From DATKYV01 sp035528275 (GTDB lineage: Bacteria; Acidobacteriota; Terriglobia; UBA7540): a stretch of 8,413 bases of DNA. Within the stretch, counting starts at the first letter, position 1. Each line of letters opens with the position of its first letter. The position numbers and the translations under genes were made by a program. The notes under the pieces were generated by a model. It was given only the letters and a program-made list of their open reading frames with translations, had not been told where the DNA came from and searched no databases. The stretch spans positions 1 through 8,413 of the forward strand of contig DATKYV010000193.1 in NCBI GenBank assembly GCA_035528275.1, in the 5' to 3' direction. This document shows positions 1 to 5,364 of this stretch, in pieces.

Positions 1-112
1 CGTGCTCGTACTCTCGCCTCATCTGTTCAAATAGCTCCACCTTGGCTCTCCAATCCACCGGCCCCTCCGTCCTGGGCTTCGCCCACGACAGAGTAGTCGG
101 CTCGACCTTCAC
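1..112 (-). CDS. IS21-like transposase (IstA-type), N-terminal fragment
   Basis: Reading the minus strand from a GTG at 112 gives 37 codons that run off the left edge. They include VDWRAKVELFEQMRREYEH. This resembles the opening of IS21-family IstA transposases, where such a helical segment precedes the helix-turn-helix and the DDE integrase core; that comparison is from memory. An in-frame TGA at 127-125 closes the frame upstream. In relatives I would expect the chain to begin near the AKPRTEG segment, but the codon before AKP here is TGG, not ATG. The start is therefore uncertain: GTG112, CTG91, or a lost start. The HTH and catalytic parts lie outside the window, so integrity cannot be judged. 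Confidence 0.5.
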   Translation of the reverse strand, partial: MKVEPTTLSWAKPRTEGPVDWRAKVELFEQMRREYEH

Positions 113-287
113 GGTGGGGCCAATTCAGAGTATCGAAATCAGCCGGGCAATTTTGCGCCAAGCCTCACGCTTCGTGTCGAGTGCTAACCTTATGCCATTC
201 TTCTACACCGAGTAACGGCACCACAGGCTGGCGCGGGCCTCCTCAGGCCGGCGGGTCAGGGATGATGAGAAATCAATCCGCAGACCC
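113..287. other. Gene-poor stretch between the transposase fragment and the hairpin repeats
   Basis: I find no convincing gene here. On the minus strand one frame reads about 50 codons with ordinary codon use, interrupted by TAG at 205-203 and ended by TGA at 127-125. It gives pieces such as LTRRPEEARASLWCRYSV and KNGIRLALDTKREAW, which I do not recognise. It could be a decayed small gene or the non-coding end of the insertion sequence. The IS terminus should lie in this stretch, but I cannot fix it without the other end. Confidence 0.25.
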
Positions 288-288
288 G

Positions 289-354
289 ACCACCCCCAAC
301 CCCTCCTGAGCCAGGAGGGGAGTTCAAGAACAACGGCCCCTGAACTAGGAGGGG
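289..354 (+). repeat. Paired-hairpin repeat, copy A (right half degraded)
   Basis: An ACCACCCCC box (289-297) is followed by a 21-nt hairpin at 300-320, with a 9-bp stem CCCCTCCTG/CAGGAGGGG and loop AGC. A 16-nt spacer follows, then a second, damaged hairpin at 337-354 whose left arm has lost three bases (CCCCT...TAGGAGGGG). The two hairpins start 37 nt apart, as in copies B and C. The closing GGGGGTGGT box is missing, so this copy looks decayed. Confidence 0.8.
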
Positions 355-371
355 AGTTCCGCAGTGGGTTG

Positions 372-455
372 ACCACCCCCCACCCCCCTCCTAAACTAGG
401 AGGGGAGTCTGAAAACTAATTCCCCTCCTCTCTGAGGAGGGGGTAAGGGGGTGGT
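372..455 (+). repeat. Paired-hairpin repeat, copy B (complete, symmetrical)
   Basis: This is the most complete copy. ACCACCCCC lies at 372-380, hairpin 1 at 385-405 (stem CCCCTCCTA/TAGGAGGGG, loop AAC), a 16-nt spacer at 406-421, hairpin 2 at 422-442 (stem CCCCTCCTC/GAGGAGGGG, loop TCT), and GGGGGTGGT at 447-455. The whole 84-nt unit is an imperfect inverted repeat built from two smaller hairpins, like REPIN/BIME elements. Its right end overlaps the first codons of the DUF559 gene and supplies its Shine-Dalgarno sequence. Confidence 0.85.
434..442 (+). promoter_or_regulatory. Shine-Dalgarno of the DUF559 gene, buried in a hairpin
   Basis: AGGAGG (435-440) ends 10 nt before GTG451. It forms the 3' arm of the perfect 9-bp hairpin at 422-442, whose 5' arm CCTCCT mimics anti-Shine-Dalgarno. 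If folded in the mRNA, the hairpin would occlude the ribosome-binding site. This implies weak or conditional translation; that is inference from base pairing only. Confidence 0.5.
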
Positions 456-840
456 GAGCGTGAGCGCCCAAAGAATCCACAACCAAAAATCAATGAAGGA
501 AATCCGCAGGAATCTCAGACACTCACTAACCCCCGCTGAAGCCTCCCTCTGGAAAGCCCTGCAAGGTTCGAAACTGGCCGGCAAGAAGTTCCGCCGCCAG
601 CACAGCATCGGGAACTACGTGGTGGACTTCTACTGCCCCGAGTGCAAGCTGGCCATCGAACTTGACGGGGAAAAGCATTTCAACACGATCGCTTCGGAAT
701 ACGACCTGCGGCGCACGGAGTTCTTGAGCCGAAACAACATCCGCGTGCTGCGGTTCGAGAACCGGGCGGTGTTCGAACATCCCGAGGGAGTGCTTCAAGC
801 CATCAAAGACCATCTGTCGAAACCAGCAACCACCCCCTAG
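451..840 (+). CDS. DUF559 domain protein, Vsr/PD-(D/E)XK-like endonuclease
   Basis: This 129-aa protein matches the DUF559 family, small proteins with a Vsr-like restriction-endonuclease fold. Visible landmarks are the LTPAEASLWKAL helix (26-37), KFRRQHSIGNYVVDF (46-60), then YCPECKLAIELDGEKH (61-76) with D59, E70 and D72 as likely catalytic residues, and VLRFENRAVFEHPEGVL (99-115) near the end. GTG451 is preferred over ATG493 because the RIHN stretch before residue 15 is, as I recall, conserved in this subfamily. The DNA target is unknown. Both gene ends come from repeat sequence: GTGGTG at the start, and ACCACCCCCTAG (codons T-T-P-stop) at the end. The gene thus sits as a cassette between two hairpin repeats. 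No promoter is evident. A role in moving or maintaining these repeats is possible but unproven. Confidence 0.85.
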   Translation: MVSVSAQRIHNQKSMKEIRRNLRHSLTPAEASLWKALQGSKLAGKKFRRQHSIGNYVVDFYCPECKLAIELDGEKHFNTIASEYDLRRTEFLSRNNIRVLRFENRAVFEHPEGVLQAIKDHLSKPATTP

Positions 841-1008
841 TGTCGCGTTACCGAAATAGGTGACACACGACGGCTGAACCTGTCATGCTGAGCGGAGCCT
901 TGCGCAGCGAAGCATCTCGTTTGGTTTGAGTGCCTTCAAAAGCAGAACCTTCGCTGGCGCTCAGGATGACAGCCACTACACTGTTTCACTTTCTTCTGTA
1001 ACGCGACA
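841..1008. mobile_element. 168-bp MITE-like element with CTAG target duplication
   Basis: The ends are perfect 11-bp inverted repeats, TGTCGCGTTAC (841-851) and GTAACGCGACA (998-1008). The similarity extends imperfectly to about 27 bp (21 matches by my count). CTAG flanks both sides (837-840 and 1009-1012), consistent with a 4-bp target-site duplication. There is no coding capacity, so movement would need a transposase supplied in trans. The TGT...ACA ends and CTAG target recall IS481- or IS5-type elements, but I cannot assign a family. The interior carries a second inverted repeat, listed separately. Confidence 0.75.
880..972. repeat. Inverted repeat nested in the MITE (TGTCAT..TGAGCG type)
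   Basis: CTGTCATGCTGAGCG (880-894) pairs with CGCTCAGGATGACAG (958-972) with one mismatch in 15. The similarity continues inward around AGCGAAG. From memory, palindromes built on TGTCATCCTGAGCG/AGCGAAG are dispersed repeats in many bacterial genomes. It probably forms the internal stem of the element. Confidence 0.6.
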
Positions 1009-1180
1009 CTAGCCCCTCCTTATCAAGGAGGGGAGCTTGATGACGAATTCCCCTCCTCTGCGAGGAGGGGAGTTTCCCGTTACAAGCTTGGCGCCTTCAT
1101 CGCAATCTTGCACTCGCCTGCCACCACGCCTTGGGCGCAATATCGTTGCCGCCCCGCGCGTTTCGCTGCTGTGCCGCGCG

Positions 1181-1209
1181 TTGACATCGTTTGCAGTGAC
1201 ACGTATGCT
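1181..1209 (+). promoter_or_regulatory. Sigma70-type promoter of the metallopeptidase operon
   Basis: There is a perfect -35 TTGACA (1181-1186), a 17-nt spacer, and a -10 TATGCT (1204-1209, 4 of 6 to consensus). Transcription would start near 1216. That leaves a leader of about 38 nt before ATG1254 and argues against the in-frame TTG at 1215 as the translation start. Confidence 0.6.
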
Positions 1210-1253
1210 GGCCTTTGAAGGGTGAGTTTCCTCTCCATGATCGGCCAGCGCCT

Positions 1254-2303
1254 ATGCCCGAACGCCACAGCAACGGCCGCCACCGCCGGGCCGAGCCCTC
1301 GTGGGTCCGGCTTTCCGATGAGAATCTTCTGAGCTTGCGCTTTTGTGACCTGGGCCTGAAGGTCCAGGGCACCGAGCTCGAGCTGCGGATTCAGCAACTC
1401 TATGACGAGCTCAAGGAGCGCGGTCTCCGGCTGCTGCCGCGCTGCTGGCTTTCCAGCGAATGGTTTTCCCCGCACGATATCCCGGGCATTGCGATCCCAT
1501 TTTATCTGGCCCACCCTCGTCTAGGGAAACTCGAGGCTCGCATGATGAAGGAGGTGGAGGGCGGTACGAAAGCCTGGTGCATGCAGCTGCTGCGTCACGA
1601 AGCGGGGCATGCCTACGAGGCGGCCTACCGCCTAAGCCGAAGGAAAAGATGGCGAAGGGTCTTCGGCCGCGCCGCGAGACGGTATCCCGAGTATTACAGC
1701 CCCGAACCCTTCAGCAGGAATTTCGTTTTACACCTGGACTGGTGGTATGCGCAGAGCCACCCGGTGGAGGACTTTGCCGAGACCTTCGCGGTCTGGCTGC
1801 GCCCCGGTTCCCAGTGGCGCAAGCGGTACAAGGATTGGCCGGCGCTGAAAAAGCTCCGCTACGTCGACCAACTCATGTCGGAGCTTGCCGGCAAGCCTTC
1901 GCTGGTGAAGTTTCGGACGCCGGTCGATCCGGTTCATCGGCTGCGGCAGACCTTGCGGGAGCACTATCTGCAAAAGCAGGAAAAGTACGGCATTGATTAT
2001 CCCGGTTTTTACGATCTCGATCTGAGGCGGCTGTTTCCGCCCACGCAGGACCAGCGCAAGTATCCACCGGCGTCGGCATTTCTGCGGCGCATCAGCCCGG
2101 AACTGCGCCGGCGGGTGGCGGGCTGGACGGGGGAACATGCCTACACCATCAACCTGGCTCTGAAGGACATGATTCAATGCTGCCGCGAACTCAACCTGCG
2201 GGTGTCGCGTCCGGAGAGCAAATTGAAGCTCGAAGCCGCCATCCTGCTCACCATGCAGACGATGAATTACTTGCACAGCAAGGATCACCACCTGCCCATC
2301 TGA
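1254..2303 (+). CDS. Putative zinc metallopeptidase (HExxH)
   Basis: This 349-aa predicted cytoplasmic protein has no signal peptide or membrane segment. HEAGH at residues 115-119 is a zincin metal site. SHPVEDFAETFAVWL at about 168-182 offers E172 or E176 as third ligand, and its HP-EDFAET pattern recalls the putative zinc-binding metallopeptidase family (Peptidase_Mx-like). I judge that by motif only. The N-terminus is basic, as is the region after the active site (SRRKRWRRVFGRAARR). The frame is open back to TTG1215, but ATG1254 is chosen because the promoter places the transcript start near 1216. No good Shine-Dalgarno precedes ATG1254, so the start is uncertain. The ATP-grasp gene follows after 66 nt, and co-transcription is likely. 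The substrate is unknown. Confidence 0.7.
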   Translation: MPERHSNGRHRRAEPSWVRLSDENLLSLRFCDLGLKVQGTELELRIQQLYDELKERGLRLLPRCWLSSEWFSPHDIPGIAIPFYLAHPRLGKLEARMMKEVEGGTKAWCMQLLRHEAGHAYEAAYRLSRRKRWRRVFGRAARRYPEYYSPEPFSRNFVLHLDWWYAQSHPVEDFAETFAVWLRPGSQWRKRYKDWPALKKLRYVDQLMSELAGKPSLVKFRTPVDPVHRLRQTLREHYLQKQEKYGIDYPGFYDLDLRRLFPPTQDQRKYPPASAFLRRISPELRRRVAGWTGEHAYTINLALKDMIQCCRELNLRVSRPESKLKLEAAILLTMQTMNYLHSKDHHLPI

Positions 2304-2369
2304 GGGCGCGGGCCATTCGGGAGCGGACGGAATGACGAACAGAAATTTGCGACTCCGAGGTGACCAGCG

Positions 2370-3386
2370 GTGAAGCTCCGCGTGCTGCTCTTGACCCATC
2401 AGGACTTCAAGATGCCCGAGGACATCGCCAAACTCGAGCCGAAGCAGATCGCCGACTGGAAGACGGAATATGAGATCGTCACCGCGCTCGAGAAGCTGGG
2501 ACACGAGACGCACATCCTGGCCGACGTTTCGGAAATGAAAGTCCTGAGAGAGGCCGTGATGAGCTGGAAACCTGACATCGTCTTCAACCAGCTCGAGGAA
2601 TTTCTGGGCGAAAACATTTACGTCCCCTACGTGTTGGGATACTTCGAGCTCATCCGCCAGCCCTTCACGGGATGCAATCCAGCGAGCCTGGTTCTTACGG
2701 ACAGCAAGCCGATGACCAAGAAGATCCTTGCCTATCATCGCATCCCAGTTCCGCATTTCGTCAACTTCCCCCGCGGCAGAAACATCAAGCGGCCGGCGCG
2801 CCTGGGCTTCCCGCTGATCGTGAAATCGGCCGCCGAGCACAGTTCGCTGGGCATCGCCCAGGCGTCCGTGGTCACCAGTGATGAGAAGCTGAAGGAGCGC
2901 GTGGAGTTCATCCACGAAAACCTTCAGACCGATGCCATGGCCGAGGAGTACATCGACGGCCGGGAATTCTACGTGGGCGTGTTGGGGAACAATCGCCTGG
3001 TGACCTTTCCCGTCTGGGAAATGCACTTCGGGAATCTTCCCGAGGGTACGCCACGGATCGCCACGGCGAAAATCAAGTGGGATCTGGATTACCAGAAAAA
3101 GGTCGGTATCAAGACCGAACTTGCCCAGAACCTCCCCAACGGCGTCGCGGGCCGCATGGCGCAGCTCTGCAAGCGCGTCTATCGCATGCTGGGACTCAAC
3201 GGCTACGCGCGGATGGACTTCCGGCTGACGGAGGATGGGAGAATCTATCTGATGGAACCCAACCCCAACCCTGACCTCGGCCGCGAGGAAGACTTCGCGA
3301 AGTCGGCACAAGTGGCGGGCATCGAGTACGAAGACCTCATCCAGCGCGTCCTTAACTTGGGTTTGCGCTCCCAGTCGGACCGGTAA
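2370..3386 (+). CDS. ATP-grasp ligase, D-Ala-D-Ala ligase-like
   Basis: This 338-aa protein has the ATP-grasp fold of D-Ala-D-Ala ligases: a pre-ATP-grasp domain (1-100), an ATP-binding lysine K152 followed by EHSSLGI (156-162) where Ddl has a serine-rich loop, AEEYIDGREF (191-200), and a C-terminal metal site with D283 and EPNPNPD (296-302). Family members ligate a carboxylate to an amine using ATP. The N-terminus lacks the GG-S-E signature of true Ddl, so I would not call it ddl; the product is more likely another dipeptide or amide. GTG2370 is supported by GAGGTGA at 2357-2363, 6 nt upstream. It lies between a metallopeptidase and a membrane methyltransferase (32 nt downstream) in one probable operon, which suggests peptide or envelope modification. 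Confidence 0.85.
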   Translation: MKLRVLLLTHQDFKMPEDIAKLEPKQIADWKTEYEIVTALEKLGHETHILADVSEMKVLREAVMSWKPDIVFNQLEEFLGENIYVPYVLGYFELIRQPFTGCNPASLVLTDSKPMTKKILAYHRIPVPHFVNFPRGRNIKRPARLGFPLIVKSAAEHSSLGIAQASVVTSDEKLKERVEFIHENLQTDAMAEEYIDGREFYVGVLGNNRLVTFPVWEMHFGNLPEGTPRIATAKIKWDLDYQKKVGIKTELAQNLPNGVAGRMAQLCKRVYRMLGLNGYARMDFRLTEDGRIYLMEPNPNPDLGREEDFAKSAQVAGIEYEDLIQRVLNLGLRSQSDR

Positions 3387-3418
3387 ACAGTGGCACCGTC
3401 CCGCGGAGGCATTCAGTT

Positions 3419-4081
3419 ATGAGGTTTCTTCTTCGCGTTCTTCCCTTTGTTCTCACACTGCTCGTGTGGCGTTGGGTGAAGGACCGGTCTTGGAGCCCGG
3501 AAGCGAGTTTCGCCCTGATTGTCGGTGGACCTTTGATTCTCGTGCCTATCACCTTCCTGGGCCGCTTCTTGTTAAATGCCCGGCCAACAGTCGCGCGCAC
3601 GGCATGGGTGACGATCCTCATCCATTACGCTGCGATGGTTCCGCTTGGCGCGGCGATTATCGAAGCCCTCAAACTTGGGCAGAACTGGCCCGGCTGGCGC
3701 ATTCCGATCCCGCCGGATGTGGGCAGGGCGCTGATGGTGGTGACTGGAGCTGCGCTCTTGCTGACGGTGGTGAACCTCGCCGTCCGTGGCCTGGGCGCGC
3801 CCTTCGCGATTTCGGTCAGCCGGCGGCTGGCCACCGATTGGATGTATGGCTGGTGTCGCAACCCGATGGTTCTATGCACACTGGCGTTTCTGGCGGCCTG
3901 GGGGCTTTGGCTCCAGTCGATACTGTTTCTCCTTTGGGTCGCTTTCCTGGTCTCCCCGGTATGGTTGCTGCTGGTCCGATTCTACGAGGAACGCGAACTC
4001 GAGATACGCTTTGGCCAATCCTACGCAGATTACAAAGCCCGCACGCCGATGCTTTGGCCGAGGCCACCAGCAAAAGGATAG
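3419..4081 (+). CDS. ICMT-like membrane methyltransferase
   Basis: This 220-aa integral membrane protein has hydrophobic segments near residues 3-20, 32-50, 63-82, 101-120 and a long one at 152-187. The C-terminal part matches the isoprenylcysteine carboxyl methyltransferase / phospholipid methyltransferase superfamily: CRNPMVLCT (146-154), then the cofactor-side EERELEIRFGQSYADYKARTP (190-210) and a final WPRP. Such enzymes use S-adenosylmethionine at the membrane surface. The bacterial substrate is generally unknown, and no CaaX-type target is visible here. GGAGG at 3405-3409 sits 9 nt before ATG3419. It is the last gene of the operon with the peptidase and ligase. NnrU-like or other membrane methyltransferases cannot be excluded. 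Confidence 0.75.
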   Translation: MRFLLRVLPFVLTLLVWRWVKDRSWSPEASFALIVGGPLILVPITFLGRFLLNARPTVARTAWVTILIHYAAMVPLGAAIIEALKLGQNWPGWRIPIPPDVGRALMVVTGAALLLTVVNLAVRGLGAPFAISVSRRLATDWMYGWCRNPMVLCTLAFLAAWGLWLQSILFLLWVAFLVSPVWLLLVRFYEERELEIRFGQSYADYKARTPMLWPRPPAKG

Positions 4082-4121
4082 CGCGCCCCGGCGGATGCCT
4101 CTTCTTTTCGGCTTCGCTCCA

Positions 4122-4157
4122 CCCCGGCATGCCGGGGGGCCGCGGCTGCGGGCCCGC
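4122..4157. terminator. GC palindromes between convergent genes
   Basis: The 92-nt gap between the methyltransferase stop and the aldo/keto reductase stop holds CCCCGGCATGCCGGGG (4122-4137) and GCGGGCCCGC (4148-4157). Their place between convergent genes suits a shared terminator, but neither is followed by a T-tract on either strand. Intrinsic termination is therefore doubtful. Confidence 0.3.
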
Positions 4158-4173
4158 CGCCACGCGGGTCGTC

Positions 4174-5169
4174 TTACACGTTGACCACGTTCATGGCCAT
4201 TTCCGGGTAGCGCTCACCCACGGCGACGCCTTGGGGCGCGATTTCGTTGATGTGCGCCAAGTCCTCTTTGGTGAGGCTCACAGACAAAGCGCCAAGGTCG
4301 TCCTCGAGGTGGGACTGGCGGCTGATCCCGGGGATGGGCAGGATGTCTTCACCCTGCGCCAGCACCCAGGCGAGCGCCAGTTGGGCGGGCGTGCAACCTT
4401 TCTTTGAGGCGAGCTGCTCGACGTGCCGGACAAGCTCCAGGTTCCGCTCAAAATTCTCTCCCTTGAAGCGTGGCATGTTGCGCCGCCAGTCGTCGGGAGC
4501 GAGATCCTCAACTCGTTTGATCTTTCCGGTGAGGAAACCGCGCCCGAGCGGGCTGTAAGCCACGAAGCTGATCCCGAGCTCCCGGCACGTGGGGATCAAT
4601 TCGCCCTCCGGGTCGCGGCTCCAGAGCGAATACTCGGTTTGCAGGGCGCTGATGAGATGAGTCTTGTGCGCGCGGCGAACGGTGGCGGGCGCGGCCTCTG
4701 AGAGGCCCAGGAATCGCACCTTGCCCTCCTCCACCAGGCGCGACATCGCCCCCACGGTTTCTTCGATGGGCACCGTGCGGTCAACGCGGTGTTGGTAGTA
4801 GAGATCGATGGTCTCCACGCCCAGTCGTTTCAGGCTGGCATCGCACGCCTGCCGGACGTATTCGGGCCGGCCGTTGATGCCCACGAATTTCCCCTCTGCA
4901 TCCCGGACGTTCCCAAATTTCGTCGCCAACACCACCTCATTGCGCCGCCCCTTGAGGGCCTTGCCCACCAGCACTTCGTTGCGGCCCACGCCATAGATGT
5001 CGGCGGTATCGAACAAGTTGATTTCCGCGTCCAGCGCGCGATGAATGACTTCGATGGATTCCTCGTCGCTTCGCGGCCCATAGAAATCCGACATCCCCAT
5101 GCACCCCAGCCCAAGGGTCGATACCTTAAGCCCGTCAGCCGACGGGTGACCCAATTGCCGTTGCTGCAT
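4174..5169 (-). CDS. Aldo/keto reductase, AKR13-like
   Basis: This 331-aa cytoplasmic NAD(P)H-dependent oxidoreductase is a (beta/alpha)8 barrel of the aldo/keto reductase superfamily. The catalytic tetrad is visible as D54, Y59, K84 and H127 (in NLFDTADIYG, LATKFGN and YYQHRVD). The cofactor loop GISRQSHLEDDL (271-282) is present. The opening MQQRQLG...LGLGCMGMSDFYG resembles the AKR13/IN2-2 group. The frame stays open far upstream to about 6054, but ATG5169 is chosen because GGGAGGA (5183-5177) lies 7 nt upstream and homology begins there. Residues 9-13 (PSADG) are encoded by a 16-nt palindrome shared with the divergent neighbour, adding about three residues relative to what I recall of the family. 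Substrate unknown; probably a general carbonyl reductase. Confidence 0.92.
   Translation of the reverse strand: MQQRQLGHPSADGLKVSTLGLGCMGMSDFYGPRSDEESIEVIHRALDAEINLFDTADIYGVGRNEVLVGKALKGRRNEVVLATKFGNVRDAEGKFVGINGRPEYVRQACDASLKRLGVETIDLYYQHRVDRTVPIEETVGAMSRLVEEGKVRFLGLSEAAPATVRRAHKTHLISALQTEYSLWSRDPEGELIPTCRELGISFVAYSPLGRGFLTGKIKRVEDLAPDDWRRNMPRFKGENFERNLELVRHVEQLASKKGCTPAQLALAWVLAQGEDILPIPGISRQSHLEDDLGALSVSLTKEDLAHINEIAPQGVAVGERYPEMAMNVVNV
5131..5146. repeat. 16-nt palindrome, copy 1 (inside the aldo/keto reductase gene)
   Basis: CCCGTCAGCCGACGGG is a 6-bp stem with a 4-nt loop AGCC. The same 16 nt recur in the same orientation at 5413-5428. Here it encodes residues 9-13 of the reductase, where relatives appear shorter. 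Confidence 0.7.
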
Positions 5170-5214
5170 TAGTCCGTCCTCCCGAATCTGGATTGAATTG
5201 TCATGGCGTGCTGC

Positions 5215-5244
5215 AGCATACCACCCGGGTTTGAAGCTGCTCAA
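5215..5244 (-). promoter_or_regulatory. Possible promoter of the aldo/keto reductase
   Basis: On the minus strand, TTGAGC (5244-5239) and TATGCT (5220-5215) are separated by 18 nt. Each matches four of six consensus positions. The predicted transcript would start about 40 nt before ATG5169. This is a weak match and could be chance. Confidence 0.35.
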
Positions 5245-5364
5245 GTGAGGAGAAGAACCGCCGGGCTGGGGGGCCGCCACCCCTCCTCCTGCAGGACGGA
5301 TTCCGGGAACTTTATGCCGCGCAGAAGCGTAAGTCTCGGTAGAAGGACAGAGGAGGAGTGTGCC

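Larger units (their letters stand above)
829..1070 (+). repeat. Paired-hairpin repeat, copy C, interrupted by a MITE
   Basis: ACCACCCCC (829-837) is separated from its hairpins by the element at 841-1008. Removing that element and one CTAG restores the box followed by hairpin 1 (1013-1033, stem CCCCTCCTT/AAGGAGGGG, loop ATC), a 16-nt spacer, and hairpin 2 (1050-1070, stem CCCCTCCTC/GAGGAGGGG, loop TGC). The 37-nt periodicity is kept. No right-hand GGGGGTGGT box follows. The left box encodes the last codons and stop of the DUF559 gene. Confidence 0.8.

Noticed and set aside
526..813. A 95-codon frame antisense to DUF559, suggesting a toxin-antitoxin pair.
   Set aside because: It has no recognisable motif or ribosome site and lies fully opposite a conserved gene.
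289..1070. CRISPR array.
   Set aside because: The repeats are self-complementary 21-nt hairpins in pairs, with similar 16-nt spacers and a gene between them. There is no run of unique spacers of constant CRISPR length and no cas gene.
1037..1225. A 62-codon plus-strand frame beginning in hairpin copy C.
   Set aside because: Its first residues are translated repeat sequence and it ends beyond the operon promoter. No homology-like pattern.
3221..3236. A possible third copy of the 16-nt palindrome (CGGCTGACGG in the ATP-grasp gene).
   Set aside because: Only about 10 nt match, it is not palindromic, and it encodes ordinary ATP-grasp residues near the metal site.
1728..3311. A 527-codon open frame on the minus strand, antisense to the metallopeptidase and ATP-grasp genes.
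   Set aside because: It covers two genes with clear family motifs on the plus strand, has no recognisable domain, and is the usual shadow of GC-rich codon use.
3466..4407. A 313-codon plus-strand frame overlapping the methyltransferase and the end of the reductase.
   Set aside because: It is an alternative frame of a clear membrane protein and then antisense to the reductase, low in hydrophobic structure and without motifs.
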